Below, piece after piece: positions 25,014-34,215 of a stretch of 64,000 nucleotides of DNA. The position numbers were made by a program, and so were the translations under genes. Source of the stretch: Parafrankia irregularis (GTDB taxonomy: Bacteria; Actinomycetota; Actinomycetes; Frankiales; Frankiaceae); the NCBI RefSeq assembly GCF_001536285.1, contig NZ_FAOZ01000036.1:33594-97593 (forward strand). Direction: 5' to 3'. Numbering within the stretch: the stretch's first letter is position 1; every line of letters starts with the position of its first letter. The notes under the pieces were generated by a model, which was not told where the DNA came from, ran no database searches, and worked only from the letters and a program-made list of their open reading frames with translations.

Positions 25014-26573
25014 TCAGGCGGTTCCGCCGTGCCGGGCGCGGGCGCGGCGGCGCAGCCGGGACGGATGGAACACCCAGGCGCGCAGGAGCAGGAACCGGAT
25101 CACGGTCGACGCCAGGTTCGCGAGCACCAGCACGCTCAGCTCGAGGAGCCGGCCGGGGTCGTCGCTGACGGCGTGCAGGGCGGCCAGCGAGCCACTGGTC
25201 AGCGCGAGGCCGATCGCGAAGACGAACAGGCCCTGCAGGTGGTGGCGGCCCGCGTCGTCACGGCCGCTGACGCCGAAGGTGAGCCGGCGGTTCGCCGCCG
25301 TGTTCGCGATCGCCGTCACCAGCAACGCGATGAGGTTCGCCGCCTGGGCGCCGGTGGCGCCGTGCAGCAGCAGGAACAGCAGCAGGTAGGCCAGCGTGCT
25401 GGCGACCCCCACGCCGGTGAAGCGCACCAGCTGCCGGGTCAGCCCCGCCGGGACCCCGGGCACCGGCCCGCCCGCACCGCGTGTTCCGGCGCCGCGCGTT
25501 CCCACGGCGCCGGCCGCGGCCGTGGCCGCCCCCGCCCCGGCGCCCGCTCCCGGGCCCAGGCTGGCCCCGTTTCCCGCAACCATCGAGGCTCCGTTCAGTG
25601 GTGCGCGCCCGAACTCGCGGCGCAGCTCGGCGATCGGCAGTGCCCCGGTGCCGAGCGCGCGGGCGAGTCGGGAAACGCCCTTCAGGTCGGCTATCGCGGT
25701 CGCGACGACGTCCACCCGGCTGTCCGGGTCGTCGACCCAGTCGACCGGCACCTCATGGATGCGCAGCCCGCTGCGCTGCGCGATGACCAGCATCTCGGTG
25801 TCGAAGAACCAGCCGCTGTCCTCGACGAGCGGCAGCAGGCTCCCGGCGACGTCCGCGCGGATCGCCTTGAAACCGCACTGGGCGTCGGTGAACCGGACGG
25901 CGAGCGTGCCGCGCAGCAGCAGGTTGTAGCAGCGGGAGATCACCTCGCGCTTCGTCCCGCGCACCACCCGGGACGAACGGGCGAGCCGGGTCCCGATCGC
26001 GAGATCGGAATGCCCTGAGATCAGCGGGGCGACCAGGGGGAGCAGGGCGGCCAGGTCGGTCGAGAGGTCGACGTCCATGTAGGCCAGGACGGGTGCGGCC
26101 GAGATGCCCCAGGCGGCGCGCAGGGCCCGGCCGCGCCCCTTGACGTCGAGGTGGATCACCGAGACCTCGGGGAGCTCGGCCTCCATCGCGTACGCGATCG
26201 CGAGCGTCCGGTCCGTGCTGGCATTGTCGGCGACCGTGATCTGGAAAGGGTACGGAAATGTCGTCCGCAGATGTGTGTGCAGTCGGGCTATGCAGGGCGC
26301 CAGGTCTTTTTCTTCGTTGTAGACGGGAATGACTACGTCCAGTACCGGGCGATCCGTGAAAAGCCGTTCGCTGCGGGGCCTGGGTACCAGGTCGGTGCCG
26401 CCCGTCGGCGTCGCGCGCCGCGCCGGTTCGGTGAAGAAGCCTCGCTGTGTGTCGATCGTCTGTTCTGCGCGGTGGGCTGTTTCCGAGCGGCTCCCCGGTT
26501 CCCCGTATCGCGCCGGCATCGCGGCGTCCGTCCTGGTAGCTCTGGTGCGGCCGGTCCAGGCATCCGTGGTCAT
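25014..26573 (-). CDS. Bifunctional GT2 glycosyltransferase / GtrA-like membrane protein
   Basis: 519 residues. After a variable ~75-residue N-terminus comes a GT-A glycosyltransferase of the DPM1/YkcC type: LDVVIPVYNEE, VADNASTDRT and YMDVDLSTD (metal/nucleotide-binding Asp residues). A low-complexity Gly/Ala linker (~340-385) leads to a C-terminal GtrA-like domain with four membrane helices (LVRFTGVGVASTLAYLLLF ... FLLLRAWVFH). It would charge polyprenyl phosphate with a sugar and help flip it across the membrane. It lies downstream of a GT39 enzyme that can use such a donor (YkcB/YkcC arrangement). Confidence 0.9.
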   Translation of the reverse strand: MTTDAWTGRTRATRTDAAMPARYGEPGSRSETAHRAEQTIDTQRGFFTEPARRATPTGGTDLVPRPRSERLFTDRPVLDVVIPVYNEEKDLAPCIARLHTHLRTTFPYPFQITVADNASTDRTLAIAYAMEAELPEVSVIHLDVKGRGRALRAAWGISAAPVLAYMDVDLSTDLAALLPLVAPLISGHSDLAIGTRLARSSRVVRGTKREVISRCYNLLLRGTLAVRFTDAQCGFKAIRADVAGSLLPLVEDSGWFFDTEMLVIAQRSGLRIHEVPVDWVDDPDSRVDVVATAIADLKGVSRLARALGTGALPIAELRREFGRAPLNGASMVAGNGASLGPGAGAGAGAATAAAGAVGTRGAGTRGAGGPVPGVPAGLTRQLVRFTGVGVASTLAYLLLFLLLHGATGAQAANLIALLVTAIANTAANRRLTFGVSGRDDAGRHHLQGLFVFAIGLALTSGSLAALHAVSDDPGRLLELSVLVLANLASTVIRFLLLRAWVFHPSRLRRRARARHGGTA

Positions 26574-26740
26574 GCCCTCACTGTCGACGGCCGGGCTGTG
26601 CCGGCCGTATGGCAGTGCTGTGCGCTCGCTGTGAGCCCGCTCCGCAACCTTTCAAAAGGGGAACGAAAAGGAAACACGACGCTGATCTTTTTCATCTCGC
26701 GGGGCAAGGGGACCCCGGATAGGAGTCGGTCGGGACGCGT

Positions 26741-26778
26741 GGTGGCCGGATGGTCCACGAGGGAACCATCCGGCCACC
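26741..26778 (-). terminator. 14-bp hairpin after the GT39 gene
   Basis: Perfect arms 26741-26754 and 26765-26778 around a 10-nt loop, 38 bp beyond the GT39 stop. It may end or attenuate transcription before the GT2 gene. The rest of the 242-bp gap has no visible gene. Confidence 0.75.
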
Positions 26779-26815
26779 TGACAAGCCTTTTCCAGGTCTG
26801 CTGGATTAGTCCGGA

Positions 26816-29302
26816 TCAGGTGTTTGAGCTGCCCGAGGAACTCCCCGACGCGGAGGACGTCGCCGAGGTCGAGGCCGACGCGGTCAGGTCGTAGAGCGTG
26901 ACATTGTCGACGGTGGTGGCGGTGAAGTTCTCCTGCACCCAGGCGGCGATCTCGCTCGATGCCTGGCTGCCACCGCTCTGCCCGCCGAACCCGCCGCCAC
27001 CGATGAAGTAGTGGATGCGGCCGTCCGCGACGTACTGCTTGAACTGCTCAAGCGTCGGGGACGGGTCGCTGCCGTTGAAGCCGCCGATCGCCATCACCGG
27101 GTCGCCGGTGGCGAGCTGGTAGCCGGCCGCGTTGTTCGACCCGACGGACGCGGCCACCCAGGTGTACGACGATGCGTCCTGCTCCAGCAGCGCGAGGATC
27201 TCGTCGCTGGGTTCGGTGGCTCCCAACAGGCCACCCATGCCGCCGCCGCCACCCATCCCGCCGACACCGCCGCCGAAGCCGCCGCCCGTGGTGCCGCCGC
27301 CGGGGAAGGTGCCCTGGCCCTGGCCACCGCCGTTCTGCCCGGTGCCGCCGGGGAAGCCACCGGTGCCGCCACCGGGGAACGTGCCGGTGCCGCCACCAGG
27401 GAAGGTGCCCTGGCCGGTGCCGTTCTGGCCACCGCCGAAAGCGGCGCCACCGCGGCCTCCGCCTCCGCCCATGCCGCCGAATCCGCCGCTCCCGCTCGGC
27501 CCGGCCGACGGGATCGAACCGGTGTGCGGCACCGCCGCGGTCGCCATCGAATATCCCAGCGGGCCGAGTAGCGCGGCGACCAGGGCCGCGGTCACGACCG
27601 CCAGCCGAGCGGCTCGGGGCAGCCAGCGGAAGACCACGAAGAGCAACGCCGCGGCGAAGCCGATGATCAGCACCGCCCAGCGGATCCACGGATGCCAGTC
27701 GGGAGTGCGGTTCAGCAGGACGTAGGACCAGATCGCCGTCAGCGTCAGAGTGCCGGCGAGGGTGGCCGTGGCGAGCGGGTGCTCCCGCCGGCGCCACAGA
27801 ACCGCGGCGCCCATACCGACGAGCGCGCCGACGGCCGGCGCGAGCGCCACCGTGTAGTAGGCGTGGAAGATGCCCTTCATCTGGCTGAACACGACCATGG
27901 TGATCAGCAGCCAGCCGCCCCAGACCACGAACGCCGCGCGGGCCGGATCCGTCCGGGCGGCCCGCCTGGTCACCCACAGGCCCGCGACCAGCAGGACGAG
28001 CGCGGTCGGGATCAGCCAGGAGATCTGGGTGCCGATCTCCGAGCCGAACATCCGGCCCCAGCCGGTGGAGCCCCACATGCCGCCACCGCCACCGCCACCG
28101 GCGCCACCGCCACCGACGCTTCCGGTCTCGTCCCCGGTGAGGCGGCCCAGGCCGTTGTAGCCGAGGGTGAGCTCAAGAATGCTGTTGTGCTGCGATCCGC
28201 CGATGTACGGGCGCGACGACTCCGGGACGAGCTCGACGATCGCGATGAACAGGCCGGCGGGGACGACGAGGCCGAGGGTCCCGGCGCCGACCTGCCAGAG
28301 CCGCCGGGTGAAGCGGGTCGGGGCGATGGCCAGGTAGGCGATCGCCAGCACCGGGACGATCAGCAGCGCCTGCAGCATCTTTGTCAGGAAGCCGAAGCTG
28401 ATGAACACGCCGGCCCATACCAGCCACCGGGTGCTGGCGGTCTCGATGGCGCGCAGGGTCGCGTACACCGAGGCGATCAGCAGGAGCACCAGCAGGGCGT
28501 CCGGGTTGTTGAAGCGGAACATCAGCGTCGCGACCGGGGTCAGCGCGAGGACCGCGCCGGCGAGCAGCGCGGCGCCGGCGGGGAATGCCCGGCGCACGGT
28601 GAGGTAGAGCAGCCCGACCGAGCCGACGCCCATCAGCGCCTCGGGGACGAGGATGCTCCAGGAGTTCACCCCGAAGATGCGGGCCGACAGCGCCATCACC
28701 CACATCGCGGCCGGCGGCTTGTCGACGGTGATGGCGTTCCCCGCATCGGACGACGCGTAGAACATCGCCTTCCAGCTGACCGAGCCGGCCTGGGCCGAAG
28801 CCGAGTAGAAGGCGTTCGCCCAGCCCGAGGCGCCCAGATCCCACAGGTAGAGCACGGCCGTCGCCACCAGCAGCCCGAACAGCGCGGGACGCACCCAGCG
28901 CGGATCATCCGGACGCCCCCGCACCAGCCGGGAGAGCCGACCGCCGTCCGCCGCGTCCTTACCGGAAGCCCGGCCGGGACCTGAAGCCGGGCCGGGCTGG
29001 TCGGCGGGCGTTCCGGCTTCGGTACCGGTACCGGTACCGGCACCGGCACCGCCCCAGCCCCAGCCTGTGTCCGGCGGTGGGGCCTGCCGCACCGGCCGGT
29101 GCAGGTCCGGCAGGGTCGCCTCGCTGGACCAGAGGAAGGTGGGCTGCTCCGGCTCCGGGCCCGGGTACAGGCCGTCGCGTCGGGCGGGCGAGGGGCTGGC
29201 ACCACCCGGGGTGGAGCTGGCGGCGGGCCATGGCCCGGCCCCCACTCCCCCCGGAGGACCGGCCTGGTCGGTCGGTAGTGGCGACGTCGGTGAGCTCGGC
29301 AT
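26816..29302 (-). CDS. GT39-family membrane glycosyltransferase (YkcB/ArnT-like)
   Basis: 828 residues. A Pro/Gly-rich cytoplasmic N-terminus (~130 residues) is followed by about 12 membrane helices. The first extracytoplasmic loop has the PMT-type acidic/aromatic motif region (YSASAQAGSVSWKAMFYASSD and ITVDKPPAAMWVMA). A C-terminal extracytoplasmic domain ends the protein, preceded by a long Gly-rich tract (GGTGTFPGGG-type repeats, about residues 590-690). YkcB-like proteins transfer sugars from polyprenyl-phosphate donors to envelope acceptors. It starts 53 bp after the histidine kinase gene, so it is probably in that operon. Confidence 0.9.
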   Translation of the reverse strand: MPSSPTSPLPTDQAGPPGGVGAGPWPAASSTPGGASPSPARRDGLYPGPEPEQPTFLWSSEATLPDLHRPVRQAPPPDTGWGWGGAGAGTGTGTEAGTPADQPGPASGPGRASGKDAADGGRLSRLVRGRPDDPRWVRPALFGLLVATAVLYLWDLGASGWANAFYSASAQAGSVSWKAMFYASSDAGNAITVDKPPAAMWVMALSARIFGVNSWSILVPEALMGVGSVGLLYLTVRRAFPAGAALLAGAVLALTPVATLMFRFNNPDALLVLLLIASVYATLRAIETASTRWLVWAGVFISFGFLTKMLQALLIVPVLAIAYLAIAPTRFTRRLWQVGAGTLGLVVPAGLFIAIVELVPESSRPYIGGSQHNSILELTLGYNGLGRLTGDETGSVGGGGAGGGGGGGMWGSTGWGRMFGSEIGTQISWLIPTALVLLVAGLWVTRRAARTDPARAAFVVWGGWLLITMVVFSQMKGIFHAYYTVALAPAVGALVGMGAAVLWRRREHPLATATLAGTLTLTAIWSYVLLNRTPDWHPWIRWAVLIIGFAAALLFVVFRWLPRAARLAVVTAALVAALLGPLGYSMATAAVPHTGSIPSAGPSGSGGFGGMGGGGGRGGAAFGGGQNGTGQGTFPGGGTGTFPGGGTGGFPGGTGQNGGGQGQGTFPGGGTTGGGFGGGVGGMGGGGGMGGLLGATEPSDEILALLEQDASSYTWVAASVGSNNAAGYQLATGDPVMAIGGFNGSDPSPTLEQFKQYVADGRIHYFIGGGGFGGQSGGSQASSEIAAWVQENFTATTVDNVTLYDLTASASTSATSSASGSSSGSSNT

Positions 29303-29354
29303 ACGTATCAGGCTCGGCCGGGGACCTTTCCGGTCCTTGTGATCGGCCTGTGCG

Positions 29355-31511
29355 TCACCTGTGAGGGTGGGGGTCCCGGCGGGGAGCGTGGACGATCTCC
29401 TTCGCCCGGGCTCGGCGGCCACGCCCCGGCCCGCCGCCCGGATGGGCCGCGCTCGGACGGCCCGGCGCCGCAGTCTCCGTCCCGGCCGACATGTGCGTGG
29501 CAACAGGCCCGGCAGCAGGTTCGGCAACGGGCCCGGCGACGGTTTCGGCAAGGGGCCTGGTCGTGCGGGCGGGTTGCGGTGGGACAGCCTGCTCGGCCGC
29601 AGGGGAGGACGCCGGTCCGGCCCCTCCGGCCCCTCCGGCCCCGTGCTCGGCGAGGTCGGGCATCCAGCCGGCCGGGTCAGCTTCCTGCCCCGTGGTGAGC
29701 GTGAGGTCGGGCCTCGGCCGGTAGCGGGGGCCGGTGGCCGTGCCCACCGGCAGGAGAACCGTGAACACGGTCTGGCCGGGCCGGCTCGCCACCTCGACGC
29801 GGCCGTGGTGGGCCTCGACCACGGCGGACACGATCGACAGCCCGAGACCGGTGCTGCCGGCGGCGCGCGAACGTGAGCTGTCACCCCGGGCGAACCGCTC
29901 GAAGACCTTGGGAAGCAACTCGGGCGGAATCCCCGGCCCGTCGTCGATCACCTGCAGCACGGCACACCAGACGAGCGGCCCGGGCACACCCGGGGGTGTG
30001 AGGCTCCCGGGTGGCGCCGGTCGGGCCTGGGTGGTCAGCCGGGCAGTCACCCGGGTTCCCGGCGGGGTGTGGGTGCGGGCGTTCGCGAGCAGGTTGGTCA
30101 GCACCTGGTGCAGGCGTGCGGGGTCACCGGTCGTCGTGACCGGCTCGCTGGGCAGATCGAGCTCGAAGCGGTGCGTGGGCGCGGCGACATGGGCGTCGCT
30201 GACGGCGTCCACGACCAGCCTGGACAGGTCGACGGTCTCCCGGACCAGCGGCCGGCCGGAGTCGAGGCGGGCCAGCAGCAGCAGATCGGAGACGAGCGCG
30301 GTCATCCGCGCGCTCTCCGACTCGACCCGCCCCATTGCGTAGATGACATCCGGCGGAACCGTGTCCCTGGTGCGCCGGGTCAGCTCGGCGTACCCGCTGA
30401 TCGCGGCGAGCGGTGTGCGCAGCTCGTGACTGGCGTCGGCGAGGAACTGGCGCATCCGCGTCTCGCTGGCGTGCCGGGCGTCGAACGCGTCCCCGATGTG
30501 GCCCAGCATCCGGCCGAGCGCGGCGCCGACCTGCCCGACCTCGGTACGTGGGTCGGTGTCGACGTCCGGCCCGAGGGTCGGAAGGTCGACGGCGCCGCGG
30601 TGCAGCGGCAGCTCGGCGACCCGCGCCGCCGTCGCCGCCACCCGGCTCAGCGGGCGCAGCGTCCTGCGGACGATCGCCCCACCCGCGATCGCGGCGGCGA
30701 GCACACCGAGCGCCGCGACGGCCGCTCCGATCGCCGCGGTCCTGGTCAGGGTCGCGTCGACGTCGTCCATCGGCAGGCCCGTGACCAGGATCCGGCTTCC
30801 GTCTCCAGAGAGGCGGGCCGTCAGTCTGTAGTCGCCGTGGTCGCCGATCGTCAGGGTGTGTGCGTTGCCGTCCAGCGGAACCTGCGCCACCGCGGCGGCG
30901 TCCGCGTCCGTCAGGGTGGTCTCGCCAGAGGCGCCGTCGATGACCGCCGCGTTGATCTGCTGGATGAGTGCGTCGACGTTCGGGCTCAGCGCCGTGGGTG
31001 GGTTCTCGGGGCCGACGGAGGGCCTGAAAGGCACGGAGTCCTGGAGCTCGATGATCGCGCCGAGAGTGCCCACTGCCTGGCGAGTGTTCAGGAACTCCCC
31101 CACCTGGTCGGACGCCGACTGCGTGGCCGTGCTGGTGCTGGCGCCCGGGCGGAGGTTGCCACCGCCGCCGGATCCGGCGACGCCGGGCAGGAAAGCTGGC
31201 CGCAGGGACGGATCCACCATGTTCCAGCGGTCACCCGCGTCGTGCAGCCGCTCGTCGAGTTGGTCCACGAGGACCCCGCGCAGCGCGACCAGAGTGACCA
31301 GGACGATCACTGCCGACATGACGGCGAGGAGGGCGAGCAGGAGTGCGAGCAGCCGGGTCCGCAGCGACCAGCCGGCCGGGCCGCGCCGCCGCCGCACGCC
31401 GACGGGCCCGGCGGCGTGGTGACTTGCGGTGTGGTGGCTCGCCGTGTGGTGGCTGGGGGTGTGATGGCTGAGGGTGGGCGCGCCGGGGATACCGGCGGGG
31501 GCTTCCGTCAT
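29355..31511 (-). CDS. Two-component sensor histidine kinase (OmpR-partner type)
   Basis: 718 residues. The N-terminus carries four tandem SHHT-like units, then membrane helix 1 (LLALLLALLAVMSAVIVLVTLVA), an extracytoplasmic sensor (~90-275), helix 2, HAMP, HisKA (FLADASHELRTPLAAISGYAEL) and HATPase (VLTNLLANARTHTPPG, DDGPGIP, GSTGLGLSIV). The C-terminal ~130 residues are an Ala/Pro-rich tail not needed for kinase activity. ATG 31511 is 14 bp after the regulator stop. The regulator-kinase-GT39-GT2 order suggests control of envelope glycosylation. Confidence 0.92.
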   Translation of the reverse strand: MTEAPAGIPGAPTLSHHTPSHHTASHHTASHHAAGPVGVRRRRGPAGWSLRTRLLALLLALLAVMSAVIVLVTLVALRGVLVDQLDERLHDAGDRWNMVDPSLRPAFLPGVAGSGGGGNLRPGASTSTATQSASDQVGEFLNTRQAVGTLGAIIELQDSVPFRPSVGPENPPTALSPNVDALIQQINAAVIDGASGETTLTDADAAAVAQVPLDGNAHTLTIGDHGDYRLTARLSGDGSRILVTGLPMDDVDATLTRTAAIGAAVAALGVLAAAIAGGAIVRRTLRPLSRVAATAARVAELPLHRGAVDLPTLGPDVDTDPRTEVGQVGAALGRMLGHIGDAFDARHASETRMRQFLADASHELRTPLAAISGYAELTRRTRDTVPPDVIYAMGRVESESARMTALVSDLLLLARLDSGRPLVRETVDLSRLVVDAVSDAHVAAPTHRFELDLPSEPVTTTGDPARLHQVLTNLLANARTHTPPGTRVTARLTTQARPAPPGSLTPPGVPGPLVWCAVLQVIDDGPGIPPELLPKVFERFARGDSSRSRAAGSTGLGLSIVSAVVEAHHGRVEVASRPGQTVFTVLLPVGTATGPRYRPRPDLTLTTGQEADPAGWMPDLAEHGAGGAGGAGPASSPAAEQAVPPQPARTTRPLAETVAGPVAEPAAGPVATHMSAGTETAAPGRPSAAHPGGGPGRGRRARAKEIVHAPRRDPHPHR

Positions 31512-31524
31512 TGCGGCGGCCGGC

Positions 31525-32220
31525 TCAGGTCGCCGGGCGGAGCACGTAGCCGGCGCCACGCATGGTGTGGATCATCGGCTGCCGGCCGGCGTCGATCTTC
31601 CGTCGCAGGTAGGAGACGTACAGCTCGACGACGTTCGCCTGCCCGCCGAAGTCGTAGTTCCACACCCGGTCGAGGATCTGTGCCTTGCTCAGCACCCGGC
31701 GGGGGTTGCGCATGAAGAACCGCAGCAGCTCGAACTCGGTCGCCGTCAGCCGGACCTCCTGGCCCGCGCGGCTGACCTCCCGGCTCTCCTCGTTCATGAT
31801 GAGGTCGCCGACGACCAGCACCGCGCCGTCGCTGAGCGTGGAGCGGTGCAGCCGGCGCAGTAGGCCGCGCAGCCGGGCCACGAGCTCCTCCAGGCTGAAC
31901 GGTTTCGTGACGTAGTCGTCGCCACCCGCGGTCAGGCCGGCCACCCTGTCCTCGACCGCGTCGCGCGCGGTGAGGAAGAGGACGGGCACGTCCGGACTCT
32001 CCGCGCGCAGTTTGCGGAGCACCTCGAGGCCGTCCATGTCCGGCAGCATGATGTCGAGGACCACCGCGTCGGGGCGGAAATCTCGGGCGACCTTCAGTGC
32101 GCCGCGCCCGTCGGGGGCGGTCTGTACTTCCCAGCCTTCGTACCGCAGGGCCATGGACAGCAGCTCCGAGAGGGTGCTCTCATCGTCAACGACAAGGATG
32201 CGGGGGCTCGACGGCTGCAT
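31525..32220 (-). CDS. OmpR/PhoB-family response regulator
   Basis: 231 residues. Receiver: VVDDES acidic pocket, Asp in AVVLDIMLPDMDG, Thr in LFLTARDAVED, Lys in DYVTKPFSLEEL. C-terminal winged helix: VRLTATEFELLRFFMRNPRRVLSK and YVSYLRRKIDAG ... IHTMRGAGYVLR. It resembles the TrcR/MprA type of actinobacterial regulators. It is the first gene of the leftward operon and is divergent from a membrane protein gene; TCACAGG direct repeats between them are candidate binding sites. Confidence 0.94.
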   Translation of the reverse strand: MQPSSPRILVVDDESTLSELLSMALRYEGWEVQTAPDGRGALKVARDFRPDAVVLDIMLPDMDGLEVLRKLRAESPDVPVLFLTARDAVEDRVAGLTAGGDDYVTKPFSLEELVARLRGLLRRLHRSTLSDGAVLVVGDLIMNEESREVSRAGQEVRLTATEFELLRFFMRNPRRVLSKAQILDRVWNYDFGGQANVVELYVSYLRRKIDAGRQPMIHTMRGAGYVLRPAT

Positions 32221-32344
32221 GTCGCCAGAATGCGACCGCTTCCTGTGGGATTGCTGAAGATCATCTGTGTACTGGCTGTGTTCCTTCGCTCCTCTGCGGG
32301 ACGCCGAGCGGCCGGTGCGATCACACATCCGGCACCTAGCATCG

Positions 32345-32362
32345 TCACAGGCCACTCACAGG
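32345..32362. promoter_or_regulatory. Candidate OmpR-type binding site (11-bp-spaced direct repeat)
   Basis: TCACAGG occurs at 32345-32351 and 32356-32362, an 11-bp period on one face of the helix, in the gap between the divergent regulator and membrane protein genes. Winged-helix regulators of this class typically bind such direct repeats. Inference from spacing only. Confidence 0.35.
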
Positions 32363-32425
32363 TTCACGGCGAACTCTCCTTCCCGACGGCGCGGCACCTG
32401 ACCCGCCGGGACGAGGAGCACGGAC

Positions 32426-33358
32426 ATGAGTCATGTCGGTCCGACCGACCCGCCCGCGTCCCCGCCAGCCGGTGGGCCGCCCTCGCCGTCAGTCGGGGGA
32501 GAGGCTCAGCTTCCGGCACTGTTCCAGCCCGCGCAGCTGCCGTTGCCCGTGACGCCACCGTTGCCCGTGACGCCACCAGGGGCCGTGACGCCACCCGCGC
32601 CCGCGGCGCCGCCGGTGATCGCGGCGCCGTTGCCGGAGCCGTGGCACACCTCGGGCCAGTGGGCCTGGCCGGCCCCGAACCCGGGCTCGGCGAGCATGGG
32701 TGGTTCGAGCCTGGACGGCCCGCCGCCGGTGGTGGGGGCCGCGGCCGGTCCGGTGCCGCCCGCGTCGGCGAAATCCGCGGGGCCGCGCACCTGGGGCCTG
32801 GGCCGCACGCTCGTGGCCGGGGCCATCGCGATCGCTCTCGGTGTCGGCGGGGCGGCCGCCGTGAACGCCAGCAGCCTCGGGGACAGCCAGGGCGGCGGTG
32901 GCTTCGGCGGCTTCGGTGGTGGCAGGCAGTTCACCAACCAGCTCGGCGGCACCGGCAGCCAGGGTGGCCAGGGCTCGACCGGGCAGGGCTCAACCGGCCA
33001 GGGCAGCCAGGGCTCGACCGGGCAGGGTGGCCAGGGCTCGACCGGGCAGGGTGGCCAGTTCCAGGGCCAGTTCCCCAGCCAGGGCGGTCAGTTCTCGGGC
33101 CAGGGCCAGGGCTTGGGGCAAGGCCAGCAGCAGGGCGGGACGACCGGTCAGGGCTTGGTTCCCGGCGGCGGTTCGAGTGGATCGAGCGATCCAAGCGGTT
33201 CGAGTCAGGCGGATTCCACCGCTGACCGTGGCGGCGGCCCCGTCCCACCCGGTCTGACAGGTCCGCTCGCGCAGCAGGTCACGGTTGTCCCGACATCCGA
33301 GCTCACCGAGCGGGGACGCGGTGGCACCGAGACGGGAACGGCGGTCGCGGCCGCCTGA
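32426..33358 (+). CDS. Membrane-anchored Pro-rich / Gly-Gln-Ser repeat protein, function unknown
   Basis: 310 residues. The N-terminal ~120 residues are Pro/Ala-rich and cytoplasmic (LPVTPPLPVTPP repeat). One membrane helix (LVAGAIAIALGVGGAAAV) follows, then an extracytoplasmic Gly/Gln/Ser/Thr repeat region (QGSTGQG units, several copies at 32960-33060) and a short C-terminal segment. GAGGAG lies 7 nt before the ATG. Such serine/glycine-rich anchored proteins often sit next to YkcB-like transferases and could be glycosylated or sense the envelope; that is inference. No family is recognised. Confidence 0.75.
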   Translation: MSHVGPTDPPASPPAGGPPSPSVGGEAQLPALFQPAQLPLPVTPPLPVTPPGAVTPPAPAAPPVIAAPLPEPWHTSGQWAWPAPNPGSASMGGSSLDGPPPVVGAAAGPVPPASAKSAGPRTWGLGRTLVAGAIAIALGVGGAAAVNASSLGDSQGGGGFGGFGGGRQFTNQLGGTGSQGGQGSTGQGSTGQGSQGSTGQGGQGSTGQGGQFQGQFPSQGGQFSGQGQGLGQGQQQGGTTGQGLVPGGGSSGSSDPSGSSQADSTADRGGGPVPPGLTGPLAQQVTVVPTSELTERGRGGTETGTAVAAA

Positions 33359-33455
33359 TCGGCACCGCCCACTGTCGCAAGGGGGTCACGTTCTCGGGCA
33401 CCAGCCGTGTTCGCGTGGCTGTTTGTGTGCACCTGGGCGGGCCTAGAGTAGTCCA

Positions 33456-34166
33456 ATGGCCGTTCGTGTGATTCTCGCTGAGGACAATGCCCTGCTCCGG
33501 CATGGTCTTGCGACCCTTATCGAGCGGGCGGACGGCCTGGAGCTGGTCGGCACGGCGACCGATCGCCCGTCGCTGGAGCAGGCCGTCCTCGACCATGATC
33601 CGGACGTGGTGGTCACCGACATCCGGATGCCGCCGTCCCGGTCGGACGAGGGCATCAAGGTCGCGGGGTGGCTGCGCCGCGAGCGGCCGCAGGTCGGCGT
33701 GGTCGTGCTCAGCCAGCACGCCGAGGCCACCTATGCCTTGGCGTTGCTGGAAGGCGGATCGGCTGGTCGCGCCTACCTGCTCAAGGAGCGGGTGGCCGGG
33801 GTGGACGACCTGCTGCGGGCCATCCGCGCCGTCGCGGCCGGCGAGTCGGTGATCGACCCGGCCGTGGTCGAGGGGCTCGTCGCCGCGAGCGCGCGCAGGC
33901 AGCCCAGCGAGCTGGAAAGGCTGACGCCCCGGGAGCTGGAAGTGCTCAGTCACATGGCGCAGGGCTGGAGCAACGCGGCGATCGCGGCCGCGCTCGTGCT
34001 GTCCGAGCGCGCGGTGGAGAAGCACAGCAACTCGATTTTCGCGAAGCTCGGCCTGACCGATGAGCCGGATCTGAACCGGCGGGTCAAGGCGGTTCTGCTC
34101 TTTCTGCATTCGGGGAACCACCCGGCCGGCGGGCCGACGGGGAAGGTAGCCACACCGACGTCATGA
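33456..34166 (+). CDS. LuxR/NarL-family response regulator (orphan by position)
   Basis: 236 residues. Receiver with ILAEDNALLRHG, phospho-acceptor Asp in DVVVTDIRMPP, LSQHAEATYAL and Lys in YLLKERVAGVDDLL. The LuxR domain is LTPRELEVLSHMAQGWSNAAIAAAL followed by RAVEKHSNSIFAKL. No kinase gene is adjacent on this strand. The nearest is the HisKA_3 kinase of the convergent ABC/FtsX operon (37779-39722), which lacks its own regulator, so it is the likely partner. Confidence 0.9.
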   Translation: MAVRVILAEDNALLRHGLATLIERADGLELVGTATDRPSLEQAVLDHDPDVVVTDIRMPPSRSDEGIKVAGWLRRERPQVGVVVLSQHAEATYALALLEGGSAGRAYLLKERVAGVDDLLRAIRAVAAGESVIDPAVVEGLVAASARRQPSELERLTPRELEVLSHMAQGWSNAAIAAALVLSERAVEKHSNSIFAKLGLTDEPDLNRRVKAVLLFLHSGNHPAGGPTGKVATPTS

Positions 34167-34215
34167 CATGGCTGCACCCTTGGGCGCCGGTGCCCGCTGC
34201 GGCGAGACTACGAAC

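Noticed and set aside
26816..29884. 1022-codon version of the GT39 gene
   Set aside because: The extra N-terminus is an out-of-frame shadow of the kinase gene; ATG 29302 begins the plausible protein.
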